Of a stretch of DNA of 64,000 bases, positions 22,001-35,044 are shown one piece after another; position 1 is the stretch's first letter, and every line of letters begins with the position of its first letter. The stretch lies in the NCBI GenBank assembly GCA_003254905.1, contig QANU01104054.1, forward strand, positions 248,001 through 312,000, in the 5' to 3' direction. Position numbers and translations under genes: made by a program. The notes under the pieces were generated by a model. That model was given only the letters and a program-made list of their open reading frames with translations, did not search any database and was not told the DNA's origin. Origin of the DNA: Nissolia schottii. Its lineage: Eukaryota; Streptophyta; Magnoliopsida; Fabales; Fabaceae.

Positions 22001-25000
22001 TTGAAACTCTTCACTAAATATTACATGATATTGAGATTATAAATTCATGTGCATAATTTTGGCATGTATTTGAATTCAAAAGTATCATGACTTTTATCAT
22101 GTAGGGAGATGTTGATGTAATATGTGGTGGACCTCCTTGCCAAGGCATTAGTGGTTTCAATCGGTTTCGGAACAACGAGAACCCATTGGATGATGAGAAA
22201 AACAAACAACTTGTTGTTTTCATGGATATTGTTCAATACCTTCAACCCAAATTTTCATTGATGGAAAATGTGGTTGATATTTTAAAGTTTGCAAAAGGCT
22301 TTCTTGGGAGATATGCATTGGGCCGTCTCCTTCAAATGAATTATCAAAGTCGCTTGGGAATTATGGCTGCAGGAGCTTATGGATTGCCACAATTTCGGTT
22401 GCGTGTATTTTTATGGGGGGCACAACCTTCTGAGGTACATTGATAGTTATTGTTGTTTCTTTGAAAAACTAGTTATCATTGTCGTTTGTCAAAAAGAAGT
22501 TACTTTTACATTTTTTGTTCTGGTCTTCAAGTTTGTTTGCATTGTATTTCTTTGTGTGGTGCAGAAGTTACCTCAATTCCCACTTCCGACTCACGATGTT
22601 ATTGTAAGGGGTGTTATTCCTGTTGAGTTTGAGGTATGTGTAAAATTACAATGTATCTATAACCGTTTTTCTGATTTGTTAGTATGATAACTGTTAGAGT
22701 GTGCATTAAGGGTGGCAAAATGATTTATTTGCATGTTATACAGTTATCCAACCAGCCAAAATTATTTCTATCCATTTACTAATTTAATGATTTGTAATGT
22801 ATATGATCTATAAAATCCAATTCATCTTTTGGATTACTTATGGATTGCTCATGACTCCCAGAAGCAAATTTTTACTATATAATATTGCTTGGACACTATC
22901 TATTGGTTGTCTACTTATTATTGTTGTTGTTATTATTATTTTTAATCTACACATGAAGGCATTTATTATGCATGCAGACAAACACAGTTGCACATAATGA
23001 AGGGCATAATGTTCCCTTGCAAAGAAAGCTTTTATTGGAAGATGCTATTTCTGACCTTCCTCTGGTATTTTTTTTGAAGCTTTGATATTTTTTTGACTCT
23101 ATATTTCATGTCAGTTTATTTGGTAATGATTGTTATTTTACAAACCTATTCAGATTCAGAATAATGAACGCCGTGATGAGATGCCATATCAAAAACCTGC
23201 CAAGACAGAGTTCCAACAGTTTATTAGATTAAGCAGAAATGGTAATACATTATTAAATGGTTATATTTTTGAGACATAAAATAATTTATGTGCCTTGGTG
23301 TAATAGTTTGGTGTTTTAGAGGAGTTTGTCATTTATTTGGTATAGAAGTAATTTTGGCTAAGCTGTTAGTTTGAGGCTGATAGAGATCTAGAAAATCTAT
23401 AGACATAGTTATGTTGTTTGAACCATGTATCTGACCTCACTTTGTTGTGAAAAGGTTTTAGTTATTGTTGGTTTGTAGTTTGTTTCTTGCTGTTTATGCA
23501 GTTCCAATAATGGTTAAATTTCAGCATAAAATAGAGGAAGCTTGTCTATGTTTTCATGATTTCTTGTGTATGTGATGTCTTGGTTTGAAGCCATCCAAGT
23601 TGTTGAATTTTGAGGAGGAAGGTTTGCAGGTTTTTTCTCTTGTTAATGGTCATGTTGGAAAACATATATCAGAGTTGAGAAGAATTTGTAAAATAAACAG
23701 GAATCATTCTTTTATTTATTTGCTTGTTGCAGCCACACACACATAATAATGATTAAACATGTCATACTTTTTTAGCTTTTCAAGTGGGTTTTGTTGCAGT
23801 GTAATACAATTTCTAATTTATTTAAATAATGTACAGAAATGTTGGGAAATTCAACTGGATCAAATTCCTCGAAGTGTTTGCTTTATGATCATCGTCCACT
23901 AGAACTAAATGCAGATGATTACCAACGCGTGTGTCGGATTCCCAAAAAGAAGGTTTAGTTCATCATCATTTAACATTTTTTGAAGCAAAACTGTGCTAAC
24001 ATATAAGTTCAGTTTTTAATGGTTATTATTTGTTTCAATTAGGGTGGATGCTTTAGAGATTTACCAGGTGTTCGGGTGCGACCTGATAATAAAGTTGAAT
24101 GGGATCCTAGTGTGGAACGTGTATATTTGGATTCAGGAAAACCCTTGGTATTCAAGCTCTGTTTTTCGTATAAGAAATTTTTTGGCCATTCCTTTTGTTG
24201 TGCTATTTGTTTAAATTCCTTGGTGAAAATGTGTTACTTCAATGGTTATTGTAGGTTCCGGATTATGCCATGTCTTTTGTGAATGGAACATCATCAAAGT
24301 AAGTTTTTCACACAATAATTTGGATTTATAATTTTGGATGTTGAGCGTATACACAATATCAAGGGTCTGAGTCCCTTGGCTCTCTCACCCCACCTCCCCC
24401 CTTTTAAAATCTTCCCTTCTAGCTACACTCTTCACCTGTTTGTTCCATAAACTATCAAATAAACAATTATCATTACTACAGGGTTGCTTACACTCCTCGT
24501 ATTTAACTGCCAATTAGACATTATCCATTACTGACAATGCCACAGAATTATTGTCAATTTGACTTTTGACTGTTGCAACTATTTACATGATTGGCCCCCA
24601 ATCCTCTGTTTTCACTTGTTTCCCCTAACATATGCCTTGGTTATTAATGGTCGACTAACTAAATGCTTGATTTCCATATCATTTTAGACCTTTTGCTCGC
24701 CTATGGTGGGATGAAACTGTTCCAACTGTTGTGACAAGAGCAGAACCTCATAATCAGGTAACTTCTTGGTATTATAAATTTTAGAGTGCAATTCATTTAG
24801 TCTGATGCTATTTTATATAGATTGTTTTTTATAATTTAATTTAATAATTTGGTATTGTATTTCCTAAACCTATTTATCGTCTTCTTCTTATGACTCTTAA
24901 CTAAGTGTGCCTTTTTGTGTGAAATAATGTAATTTAGGTTTTATGAGTATTATTTGTTATTAAAGTTCTGATAAATAGATGGGAGAAAGATACAGGGATT

Positions 25001-26331
25001 CAAATTTTAAGTAATCAAATGATAAAAATATTTCTTTAAACACTTAATTAGGAAACAATGAATTTGTAAGTGATGGATAATGAATTTTCGTCTTAATTTT
25101 CTAACAATTTTTAATATTATATGATACCTTCTTTCCTCCTGGAAAAATCCATCTTTGGTCCTGTCACGTGTTTGCACTTTAGAATGGTGGTTTTATGTAG
25201 CATGCCAAATTTGTATGTTTTGCTAGGCAATTATGCACCCGGAACAAGACAGAGTCTTGACAATTCGGGAAAATGCAAGACTTCAAGGTTTTCCAGACTT
25301 TTACAAGCTGTGTGGGCCTGTCAAAGAAAGGTAACCACGATAATATCTGTTTTCAGCTTTATGCTACATTAATAATTAATTTTAGGATGCATTTTTTTTT
25401 TTGTACACACTCTGGATGTTCTATGCGTTTAAATCACTCTCACTTCATTTCATTTTTATTTTTGCAAATAAAAAAAATATAAAAAATGATACATTAAAGA
25501 TTGTGTGCCAATAAAAAAACTGAGTTCCCTTAGTTCAAATAGTATACGAACAGATCCCATATTTATCATGAACTATTATGAATGAGAAACTCTTAGTAGC
25601 TCTCTCTCTCTAGTTTAGTGTCACTGGTAGTTTGTTTTAAAGATGGAATGCAGATGTTTATAATTTATTATCGTCCTAAAGTTAAATAGTCTAACTGTGT
25701 TAAGTGTTCAAAAGTGTTTTATCTTCTGAAATGTCAGTTGATAGTAGGGGTGTTTTAAACCAGTCCCTGGTGACACTAAGTTGAGGAAAATTATGTGATT
25801 TTGTAATTGTTCATTGTTGTTAATAGGTTAATTTACATTAAAGAGAACATATCCCTTTTACATCTTTAAAGTAAAATAGTGTAGTTTTCATCTTCTGAAA
25901 GTGATAAATGTTCTTGTCAGTACCCAAACATTTATCTTTGCATTTTTGTTGAATCAGTTGATTCATTTTGCTGACAATCACTAGAAATAATGCGTTTGAT
26001 TTATCCTGTTTCACATTGACATTAGCTGTTGGATGTCCTTTTTATTTTCATCATATTTAAAAGCAAGATTCATAGATGTGCAGCCACTATTCAATTCTTG
26101 GTTTTTGATTTTCTCCTCTCATTTGTTGTCTCTTATTTCTGAACTTGGTATTGATTCAGGTACATTCAAGTTGGGAATGCAGTTGCAGTTCCAGTAGCGC
26201 GAGCTCTAGGATATACACTAGGTCTTGCATTTCAAGGTTCTTCAACTGATGGGCCTTTATACAAGTTACCTGACAAATTTCCCATGATTAGGGAACGGGT
26301 TTCTTCTGTATCATCTGAAGATGTTGAATGA
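16049..26331 (+). CDS. CMT3: Chromomethylase, DNA (cytosine-5)-methyltransferase CMT3-type
   Basis: Nuclear enzyme that maintains non-CG (mainly CHG) methylation by reading H3K9 methylation. The 21 coding exons are: 16049-16336, 18624-18655, 18798-18894, 19931-20038, 20143-20262, 20367-20466, 20553-20767, 20859-20924, 21028-21285, 21382-21440, 21854-21920, 22105-22434, 22565-22633, 22978-23064, 23154-23241, 23837-23952, 24043-24147, 24255-24298, 24688-24757, 25227-25330, 26160-26331. They join in phase to 2595 nt (864 aa), all GT-AG. Seen: a charged N-terminus; BAH region about 107-245; motif [10 protein letters not shown] (295-303); chromodomain about 403-455 ([15 protein letters not shown]); catalytic PCQ with Cys482; ENV 524-526; QFRLR 566-570; target-recognition region; [12 protein letters not shown]; and the final [17 protein letters not shown] motif. 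A chromodomain between motifs I and IV defines chromomethylases. The short N-terminus suggests CMT3 (or CMT1) rather than CMT2. No breaks are seen. Confidence 0.95.
16337..18623 (+). other. CMT intron 1, long AT-rich intron
   Basis: At 2287 bp this is the longest intron of the gene. It follows the codon for Lys96 and precedes a 32-nt micro-exon. It is very AT-rich, with TATTTA-type runs around 16760-17000. No embedded gene is supported. Confidence 0.8.
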
Positions 26332-26869
26332 CTTCAGTTTGTATTGTTGTATCAATGTGTCTTATATGTGATTCATCATTTATTCCCAAGCAGGAATAGT
26401 ATTTAAATGACTGATGATTCAATGCTTTTCCCTAGCAAGAATTGTATTATCAGAAACAGTTATTTATTGCCTTGTTTAGTGATAAATTTGAAAGGTTATT
26501 ATTCTATCAATCTAAGTAACTTGGTATTTTGTTGAGACATTTAAAAAGGACAGGACAAGTGGAGATACCACAAACTTGGTATACTTAGATCCTGCAGTAT
26601 TAAGAATGATGATCCAGGTTTAGGTGCATGATGTTGATAATGCATGCCAAATCTCTTGGAGTCTTGATAATTATTTTGGAGGTAAATATGGCAGTTGGTT
26701 AATATATGAAAAAGAACTTGTTCCTTCTCTACTAATTCTATTGTGCTTAGCTAGAATGCTTTACGTTATTGCAGCTGAAAAGTTTATTATATTTAACATT
26801 ATTGCAGCTAATATACTTCTTGAGTATGACTGGATAAATTACCTCTAGTTTCTGTGATAACTTTGAAAG
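26332..26869. other. CMT 3' flank and intergenic DNA
   Basis: Probable 3' UTR directly after the stop at 26329-26331. The later part leads into the retroelement boundary near 26870. No further gene is seen. Confidence 0.45.
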
Positions 26870-28911
26870 TTGATAATTCAATTTGCAAAATTAATATGAT
26901 GACAAACATTGTATGAAATTTTTCATATGTGCAAATGTTTGTCATTAAGGGGGAGATTGTTGATTAACTTTGATTTTATTATTATTGATGACAAACATCA
27001 TGCGAACTTTACTAATATGTGTATTAAGTGTTTCAACAAAATAAAGAAGGAAATGCCCAAAAGGTTTTAAATAAAAAAAAAGAATACATAGGATGAAAAG
27101 AAGAGAAGAGACCCAAACTGCAAAAGAAAAGGAAAGGAAAATGCAATATTACATGAAGAAAGGAAAGCATTAGTTAAGGACAAAATTTGGGAAGAATTAA
27201 AAAAGGAAAGAAAAGTTGACATGAAGTCACTAGTAAAAAGGAAAGAAAATAAAGAAAGGGAAGTCAATCAAAGAAAGAGATTGAAATGACATATCTACAA
27301 AAATGGTAACTTTGGGAAGCAAAATCATCTTTCTCATGGTCAAAAAGGAAATAAAGAAAGAAGTCATCAACAAAAGTAAGAAAATAGAAGATAAAAATCA
27401 AATGATGAAAAGATTGACAACAAGTGATAGAATAAGTCAAAAAAAAGGAAGCTTGGGAAAATAAAATCACTAATTTTCACGGTCAAAAAGGAAATAAAGA
27501 ATGCTACAACGGTCGGAGTTTTTTTTGGAAAAGGAAAGAAAGAAAAAGGGAGAAAATGATAGTGCAACGATCAAGAAAAATTAATGGAGGAAAATGAAGA
27601 AAATAATGAAAGATGGAAAACGTGAGGAAAAGCATCCATTAAAGAGTGTAAATAGAAAACTTGTGCCACGGTTAACAAGAAAGGAAAAGAGAGAAAATTA
27701 ATGCTATCAAGGACGGCGCTTAAAAAAATACATTTTCTCCATGGGCCAAAGCCTTCTTCGGAAGATATGGAATAGAAAAGGAAATAAGACAAATGGGTAG
27801 CAAATGTTTTGGCAAGCTAAAATCAAGCAAATTCATTTCACGCGATACAAGAAATGCTTATGGAAGGAAGAAAAAATGGCAAAGCAAATCTCATGGAAAA
27901 GGAAGGAAAAGAACAACATGTTTCCTCTACAACTAGTCAAATAAAAATGTGGAGCACATGTGAAAAACCTCTTAAAATATTGAATCAGAGAGAATTGAGA
28001 TGAATGAATTGGAAAAGAATGAGATTGAATTGGTAGTTTGCTTGCTTCTCAAGCAAGGCTTATATACAACTAACCAACTTGCATTGCAAGCTGTCAAATA
28101 ACTGAATGGCTAAAAGTTGGTTAAATAACTAACTAACCAAACTAACTAAATGAAAATACATTCATTTACTCTAATATAAAAGAGTATCAACAGAAAATAG
28201 AAAGAGTTGTGCTGATGGAAATCAAATAAAAGAAAAAGGAAGGATAACAAAAATGAAGGATATGACATTAAGCATCAAAATTCAAGAATCTACCAAGAGT
28301 CAAGTATAAATGCAAGATCCTTCATCATTCTTTGGAGCAGAAAACACAAGAGGAAAACGAGAGACAAAGACCACCATTGAAATACATCTTCAAGAGCTCC
28401 ACCTACAAACCTCTCCTACTTTGAATAGTTTATTTTCAATCCTCGCATTTGGTATTTTGGTATTTTATTGCTTGGTGAGAAAATTGGTTATTTGAGAGTT
28501 TGTTTTTGGCGAGCAACAGAGAGCTTGAGAGAAAGAGTTTATTTCAAGTCTCTGTGTTTGGAATTTTTGTTTGTAAGTTTTGAAAGGAACCATTGGTGCT
28601 TGTATTTGAAAGGTTTGTGAAAGAAAAGTGATTTTGATGTTTAAAGATCTGGACGTAGATTCCTAACTAGGAATCGAGCTAGTATAGATTTTGTGTGTGT
28701 TCTTCTCTTCCCTCCACCATTTATATTGTATATCCTTTAAAAGAAATTCTGTTTTCGTTCTTGAAAATTTTATTTTTCCAGAAAACTTGTCTCTCTGGAT
28801 ACAAAGAGATATCTCTTAAGATTTTAAGAGACAACTTTTTAAGAGGGTTTGATTTTTTGTGTAAAAAGTCTTTGCTTATTCAACCCCATTCTCTAAGCCA
28901 CATAAAACCAT
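26870..28911 (+). mobile_element. 3' end of a Ty1/copia-type element with long LTR
   Basis: A polypurine tract (AAGGGGGAGAT, 26947-26957) is followed at once by TGTTGATTAACTTTG, the usual junction between a copia internal region and its 3' LTR. The LTR-like text runs on with a long purine-rich block (about 27030-27960) and a leader-like region containing GTGTGTTCTTCTCTTCCCTC. The right boundary near ACCATCA (about 28911) is a guess, and no second LTR or coding domain is present. It is probably a truncated, decayed copy. Reading frames on the minus strand here are low-complexity. Confidence 0.5.
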
Positions 28912-28947
28912 CAAAAGTCTTGTTCATTTTCATGCTTAGTTAATGGT

Positions 28948-29240
28948 TGTTGGGTTGCTCGTACTTTTTTTCTATTGTGTAGGAATAGGAGGATTCCCAA
29001 GTATAGAGTAATAGGAATGAATAAGAGAGTGAGAGCCATCACAATGGTGCGAGTTATGAATGAGTTAGCTTGACATATGTACTAACAATAGAGTTAGTTA
29101 GTTGGTTACATTAGAGAGCTAGGATTAGTTGCTAATGTGCATACTTGCACACCTTAGCTTATCGTGCACTTATTTCTCTATGTATATAAACCATTTCTTA
29201 ATCAATTAGTGAAGTCTCTTGCTTTCTGCTTCCTTTGATC
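28948..29240 (+). mobile_element. 5' LTR of a decayed copia element
   Basis: Starts TGTTGGGTTGC and is followed at about 29240 by TATCAAAGCTCTATTGC, which resembles a tRNA-Met primer-binding site (TGGTATCAGAGC type). A TATA-like TATGTATATAAACC lies near 29180. A related sequence (TTAGTTGGTTACATCAGAG and TTAGTTGCTAATGTGCACAC) recurs at about 32086-32240, in position for the 3' LTR. Confidence 0.6.
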
Positions 29241-29334
29241 GTATCAAAGCTCTATTGCGCATCACTTCAACAGCGAAAAAAAAAAAATCAAAATTGTTTT
29301 GTTGCTATCACTCTTTCAAGTTTTGTAGGAAGGA

Positions 29335-30580
29335 ATCGTGACGGAGGAAATGGCATTGATGTTGATTTGAATTAGAATCTTGCAAGTGTCTACTATGTAC
29401 ATTTGAATGAAAATCCTTCAATTATTTTTGTCCCGGCGATTCAGGATGGTACGAACTACCACTTTTAGCCGAGATCAAGAAGGCGAGCGTTAATCTTGAA
29501 GAACAAGTTCAAGTTTCTTGATGGAATGATTCTAAAGTCAGAGGAGTTTCATCCCCTAAATGAGGTTTTGGAATGATGCAATAATCTCGTTTGCTAGTGG
29601 TTGATCCATGCAATTTCATCGGCGATCGCAAAAAGTGTGGACTCAATGGATGTTGTTGCTAATGTGCGGCGCGATCTAAAGATACGCTTCTCGCAAGCTG
29701 ATTTTCTTAGAATTGCCAATTTACAACAAGATCTTCATATATTGAAGCAAGGTACCTTATCTGTGACCGAATTCTTTTTAGAATTAAAATCACTGTGGGA
29801 TGAATTAGAGAACCTTAGGCTTATTATTAAATGTTGATGTACTCTGAGGTGTGTTTGTGATGCATCTCTTAATCTGAGAGTTTTTAGAGAACAAGACTAT
29901 GCTCTAAGGTTTCTTATCGGTTTAGAAGATAGTTATTCAGAAGTTAAGTCACTGAAAAGGACCTTGCCTCCTTTGATTCACATATTTTCTATGATTGCTC
30001 AATAAGAGAGAAAGAGAGAGAATTCCATTGAGTCTCCAGCTCAATCAATAACATTGGTTAATGCTACCAATTCTAGTGGAAAGAGATACTATAAAAAGAA
30101 CAAAGTATCAACCTCAAGTGATTCTTCCAAACCCAGTATAATGCGACTACAAGCATGACTTTCCACCCAATTGAAAATTCAAGAAAAACAATTCAATAGT
30201 GAATAGTGCTAAGGCTGAGAACGCTGAGGTCAAAGAAGAGAACACAACTCTTCAGGTAAACTCAATGCAACATCCAATCACTTTATTCACTAAATATCAG
30301 ATACAAAGTCTATTAACATTGCTTTAGCAGAAGGATTTACAACCCTCAACCTCTAGTAATTTGGTTCATACTTCTCAAGTGAGCATTATGTCACAAGAGC
30401 CACAAGAGAATCCTAACATCAACTCTAGTGGTAAGCACATTGTATTGACTTTGCGATATAATTATGTTCTTGACACCTAGATCTTTGATTTAGGTGCAAT
30501 TAACCATATATGTACCTCCTTATATTGGTACACCACATATTCAGATATTAAACCTATAAAAATATCTCTTCTAAAAGCTT
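29335..30580 (+). pseudogene. Copia gag and protease remnant
   Basis: Ty1/copia gag text is clear. One open piece (29601-29837) contains RRDLKIRFSQADFLRIANLQ and GTLSVTEFFLELKSLWDELE. After a stop it continues as CDASLNLRVFREQDYALRFL and IGLEDSYSEVKS, typical of the UBN2-type gag domain. Further on, IFDLGAINHICTSL (near 30480-30520) corresponds to the copia protease active site, where DSGA is expected, so the catalytic motif is altered. Several stops break the frame and no integrase or reverse transcriptase follows. It is a dead internal fragment between LTR pieces. Confidence 0.75.
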
Positions 30581-32085
30581 AAGTTGATGAGAAAAGATAA
30601 TTTTAATGATTTTTATGTTATATCTCTTTATACGCCCACTCACGCAAGAACTCTTTTGGCTTGACTTGGTAGCTATATTAACAACAGAGTTGCGTAATGA
30701 ACTAACTTGAGTGTAAGGAATTGAATTAACAGTAACAACTGAATTAACCACAAAGAACTAAATCCTTGCTATAATAAGCAATGGAATAGTACTTTCAATA
30801 TGGAATTAACAAAAATTCAGAAACTAAGCCAAGTGCAGTACAATGCACAACTTCAGATGGAATTAAGAACGGAGAAGGATTTTTCTCTCAATCACTTGAG
30901 CCTTGCAGCCTCTCCAAGGAGCTCACCCGAGTGGGATAAAGGACTGCACGACCAAATCATCCTCCGGTGTAGATGCTGCAACGATGGTACTCACTTGCAG
31001 CAAGTTGAGTAGTAGATACAGAACCAGATGAGTAAAGAAGAATATTATAGAGACAAGAATGATTTCCTCACATTACTCATGCCTAGGGGTTGGTACAGAC
31101 GACCTGTTTATAAATATATTCATATGGGTAAATTAAACTTACATTATCTTTAATAGGACTTAAACTGAAGATAGTCAACACATCAAGGTAATACCTTAAC
31201 CATTAGACTAATATCATTTTTTTATGATATTTTATGCAAACATATTTATTAATATCATTTTATTGTTTTAATTTTTGTTTTTAGAAACCCTAAATTAAAG
31301 AACTCTTTCTCTCTTTTATTTCTCATTCTCACATTAAAAGATGAAAAATTGCAATTCAATCATACATGCTTGCTCATGTGTAAAGGTGAATAAACAAACC
31401 AAACATAGTTATTCGTCTTGTTTGTGTATGTTTTATTTAATTGTTTGTGTTAAACTAATGCGTTTAGATGTTTCATTATTGGAAGTTTGAATTTATGTTA
31501 TTGATGATGAAACCTTTTTCTTGATCTATGGAGTTGTAATTTGAATTGATGTATGAATTTTTGTTTAAATATTAGATTGTTGTTGCAATTTAGATTTTTG
31601 TTGATCTATTAGATTCTTGATCTATGGATGTTGAAGTTTTATTTAAATATTAAACAAGTAAACATACCATAGTAACAGGCTATGATAAACAGGCCAAACA
31701 ACAAATTTTTAGTAAAAAAAATATATATATATATAGGCAGACCTATCAAGCTTTAGGGCCAAGCTTTCTAAACAAGGCAGGCCAAGTTAAAAAAAAAAAA
31801 GAATAGACCAAGCCCAGACCAAAAATTAATGAGACAGACTCTGCTTGTCTGGCCTGACCTAACTTGTTCCCTTCCCTACTTATGCCTTGCCCAGCTGAAA
31901 CCCTTCCAATTTACTGTTGCTCTTGCTCTCACTCCTTTCACTGCGTAGCCCTGGATCATGCAGATCCTCTGCCACGTGCTCCTGCTGCATAACGGTTTCT
32001 CTCTTGGTGATCTCGTTCTGTTTCCTTTCCTGATTCTGTTGGGCACTTGGATTATTCCCTGGCACAATTACTGCCTTGCCCTTGC
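30581..32085. other. Degenerate repeat-derived DNA, no intact gene
   Basis: AT-rich DNA. A region near 30600-31120 with CTCACTCGCAGC-like text reads like retroelement sequence but shows no identifiable domain. A minus-strand open frame at 31876-32067 is rich in Arg and Gln; it may be a gag or linker remnant and cannot be assigned. A short TA run lies near 31721-31736. Confidence 0.35.
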
Positions 32086-32240
32086 TCCTAGTTACAATTA
32101 GTTACCCGTTGGTTAGTTGGTTACATCAGAGAAAGCCAGGATTAGTTGCTAATGTGCACACCTGCACATTGCATAATCAATCAATTGGTGAAGTTCATTT
32201 AAAGTTTCTCTTCTCTTACTTTCCGCTTCCTCTAGAGAGG
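32086..32240 (+). mobile_element. 3' LTR fragment of copia element
   Basis: Matches part of the LTR at 28948-29240, including AGTTGGTTACATCAGAGA versus AGTTGGTTACATTAGAGA and GATTAGTTGCTAATGTGCA. It is shorter and diverged, so the element is old. Confidence 0.55.
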
Positions 32241-34255
32241 TTGTAAAGATCTCTAGGGGTGTTAATAACAGAGTGGAACAAAGAAAATGATATTACTTGT
32301 ACAATTGTCCTATTCACTATGGACTGAAATTCAAAATGTTTGCATAAAGTGTTATGCTTTATGTGTCTCTTGATTATATCATTTGCCCTCTAAATTGCCA
32401 CAGATTTCACTTCATAATCTGCAGTAATAAAATGCAATGCATATAACCCAAAATTTGTTAATTATTGTACAATTCACTCTCTCTAATATGCATTTTTTTA
32501 TTCTTTATTTTTTCTCTCCTTCCCTAATCTCCCATATTTTTTGTATGTTTTTATCTTATTATTTATGAATTTAAGAGTTTTCATTTTCATTATTTTTAGT
32601 TTCACCAATTTAAAAGTTTGTGCATATATTTTAAAATGTTTGTGCATGAGTAGGGAGATAGAGAGAGTGTGTGACAATAACTTTTAGTTATTTAACGTGT
32701 CACAAATTCAATTTGATTTAGTTTCATATTTAAAAAAGTTTATGTATATGTATAAAAAAAAATTGTGTACTCAATGTTGCTATATAAACTATGAGTTAAC
32801 ATGGTTAATAGCATTTAGGGTTACAATTAGCACAAAAATTCGGCTGCATGACGGTTTGATGAGTTTGGAAAGATGAAAGGGATTCAATGTACTTTTTAGT
32901 TGAAACTTTGAAGTAGGGTGAGTTTGGTTGGAATAGGTTATTAATTAGACCCAAAGCTGACTTGACTTTTCACTTAGTTATTTCTTTTAATTAAAATTGA
33001 CCTGATTATGATTGATGTTCGAGTTTAAATGTGACGAATTTTCTTTTTCTTTTTTTTTTAATAAGTAGTGACCAATTTTATTATTTTGAAAATGGGCAAA
33101 TGAGAAAAGATCACTATAAAACTATTATTATAGTGATTCTTAAACCATTGAACAAAATAAATAACACACTAGAGTAAGGAAAGCCAACGAATTTAAATAG
33201 TTATATATTACCAGCCATTTAAATCTAAATAATGTTGCAATTATTTTGTATACAACTTTTATGTTGGTTTCCTTCTTCTAACTTTGATTTATTATTTTTA
33301 TTGCAGCTTTTACAAGCTGTTTCCCTTGAATAAATCACTAAGGTATGTTTAGAATCAAACATGACAAGAAATGATTTGATATGTAAATTAGTTTTCATAT
33401 TTAATATCTTAAGAAAAGAAAATTGATTTAATTTATTAAATTTATGCAAATTTAAGTTGCTTACGTTAAAAATCATATTATTTTTGTAAGGATTTGTTTA
33501 GAATTGAATTCATTTTAATATAAAAGATTATTTTATCTCTATTCAACTAACTAAATTTACAAACTCTATCATTTTTATCAAATCAAACTTATTATTATAA
33601 AATATTATTTTACTTCTAATTTATTTCAATTTTTTTCGAAAAATATATTTTTCCATTTTTAAAAAAAAATTACCAATTTTTTTGAAAAAAAATTTACCAA
33701 ATTTTCTTTCTAAAAAAATACTTTTTCCAATTTTTTAAAAAATTCCAAAAAAAAGGAAAAAAATAAATATTTTTTTAAAAAATTTCCAAAAAACAATTTT
33801 TTCAAAAAAATTTAAAAATATTATTTTTCAAAAAAATATTTTTTTCTAAAATAAAAAATAGTTATTTAAAAAAAAATCAATTCCTATTTTAAAATGGGGG
33901 TAAAAATGTAAATTAATCAAACAAAATAAAATTAATTCCTCTTTTAATAAATTTCAAATATGGTAATTGATTTCTAAATCAATTTCATTCCCATAATATG
34001 TAATTAGTTCTAAACATGATAATTAATTTATAATTTAAATTAATTTAATTTAAATAATTTCAAATCAAATCATTTCCTATTTCATTTGATTCAATGCACT
34101 TAAGGTAATTTTTTATCTTGTTTTCTATAGATGTTATTCAATCTTCCTTCTGTTGCTTTCGTTTCTAATTTTATCTTATCTATTGTGTTAAATGGTTGGA
34201 TATAATATAATATTGAACATTAGCACTAAATAGAATTAAATATAAATCTTTTGAT
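32241..34255. other. AT-rich intergenic DNA, no gene seen
   Basis: Very AT-rich. The block at about 33600-33880 is almost entirely A/T with alternating poly-A and poly-T runs. No coding sequence is supported. Confidence 0.5.
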
Positions 34256-34273
34256 TAACAATACTATTCCTCT

Positions 34274-34460
34274 TTTTTTTTTAGGTTGCCTGCCAGGTAT
34301 CCAAGGCTTAGCCTTGACTAATCCGGGTCGACCCGGGTCGCGCATCTGGCTATGGCGGGTGAGTCTCCCAGCGGGGATAACTGCGTACACAAGGTCTCGA
34401 ACTCGGGTCCTTGCTTAAGCGATACCAAGCCGCTTACCACTTGGACCAACCCCCGTTGGT
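34274..34460 (-). mobile_element. tRNA-derived SINE, same family as 437-597
   Basis: Read on the minus strand, the first 110 bases match the SINE at 437-597 closely, including the A box (TTGGTCCAAGTGGTAAGC) and B box (GAGTTCGAGACC). The middle is longer than in the first copy. The minus-strand 3' end has an A tail seen as TTTTTTTTT at 34273-34282. Flanking direct repeats TAACA(A/G)TACTATTCCTCT at 34256-34273 and 34460-34477 differ at one base and are the target duplication. Confidence 0.87.
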
Positions 34461-34477
34461 AACAGTACTATTCCTCT

Positions 34478-35035
34478 AATCATCTATTTAAAGGCTTTTT
34501 TTAATGGATGTAACGGTTGATCTTATTATTAGGAATTTGACTACAAAAAGATAGATATACTTGTTATCTTAACCAACTCTAAGTAATCTGCTTAAGAAAT
34601 TAAATATAAATCTTAAATACTTGTATTTCTTATTTATTTATTTATTTTAAATTATTGAAAATTAGGACCAAACGGCATTAAGTTATTTGTTAGCAGTAAA
34701 ATCAAAAGCTAAAGCAAACTAATTATTACCTAATATAAACCTTTTATTTTTTTGAGTAAATTCAAAATAAAAAAAAATACAGCGAATAGCTTGACATGTT
34801 CTAATGATGCTCGGTTAGTTTGCTTTTTTATTTTTTTATTTTTATTTTTTAGAGGTTGCTCATGTCTAAAAAAAAGTATATGTCAATCTTTTGCATTTAG
34901 AAAATTAAAATGTTAATCTGTATTTGCTCTTGATTTTTAAGAGTTAAGGGTGTTCTTAAAGGTTGACTTGGGTTCTCTAAAATTAAAAAAATAATATAAT
35001 TTTAAATTTTTAATAGTCATTATTCTGAATTTAAT
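34478..35035. other. AT-rich intergenic DNA, no gene seen
   Basis: No coding region or recognised element between the SINE and the MITE. Confidence 0.45.
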
Positions 35036-35044
35036 ATCGAAATA

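Noticed and set aside
22797..22997. 66-codon frame in a chromomethylase intron
   Set aside because: Runs into exon 14 from hydrophobic AT-rich intron sequence; no support as an alternative exon.
31876..32067. Minus-strand 63-codon Arg/Gln-rich frame
   Set aside because: May be retroelement-derived, but no domain can be named and two overlapping frames exist.
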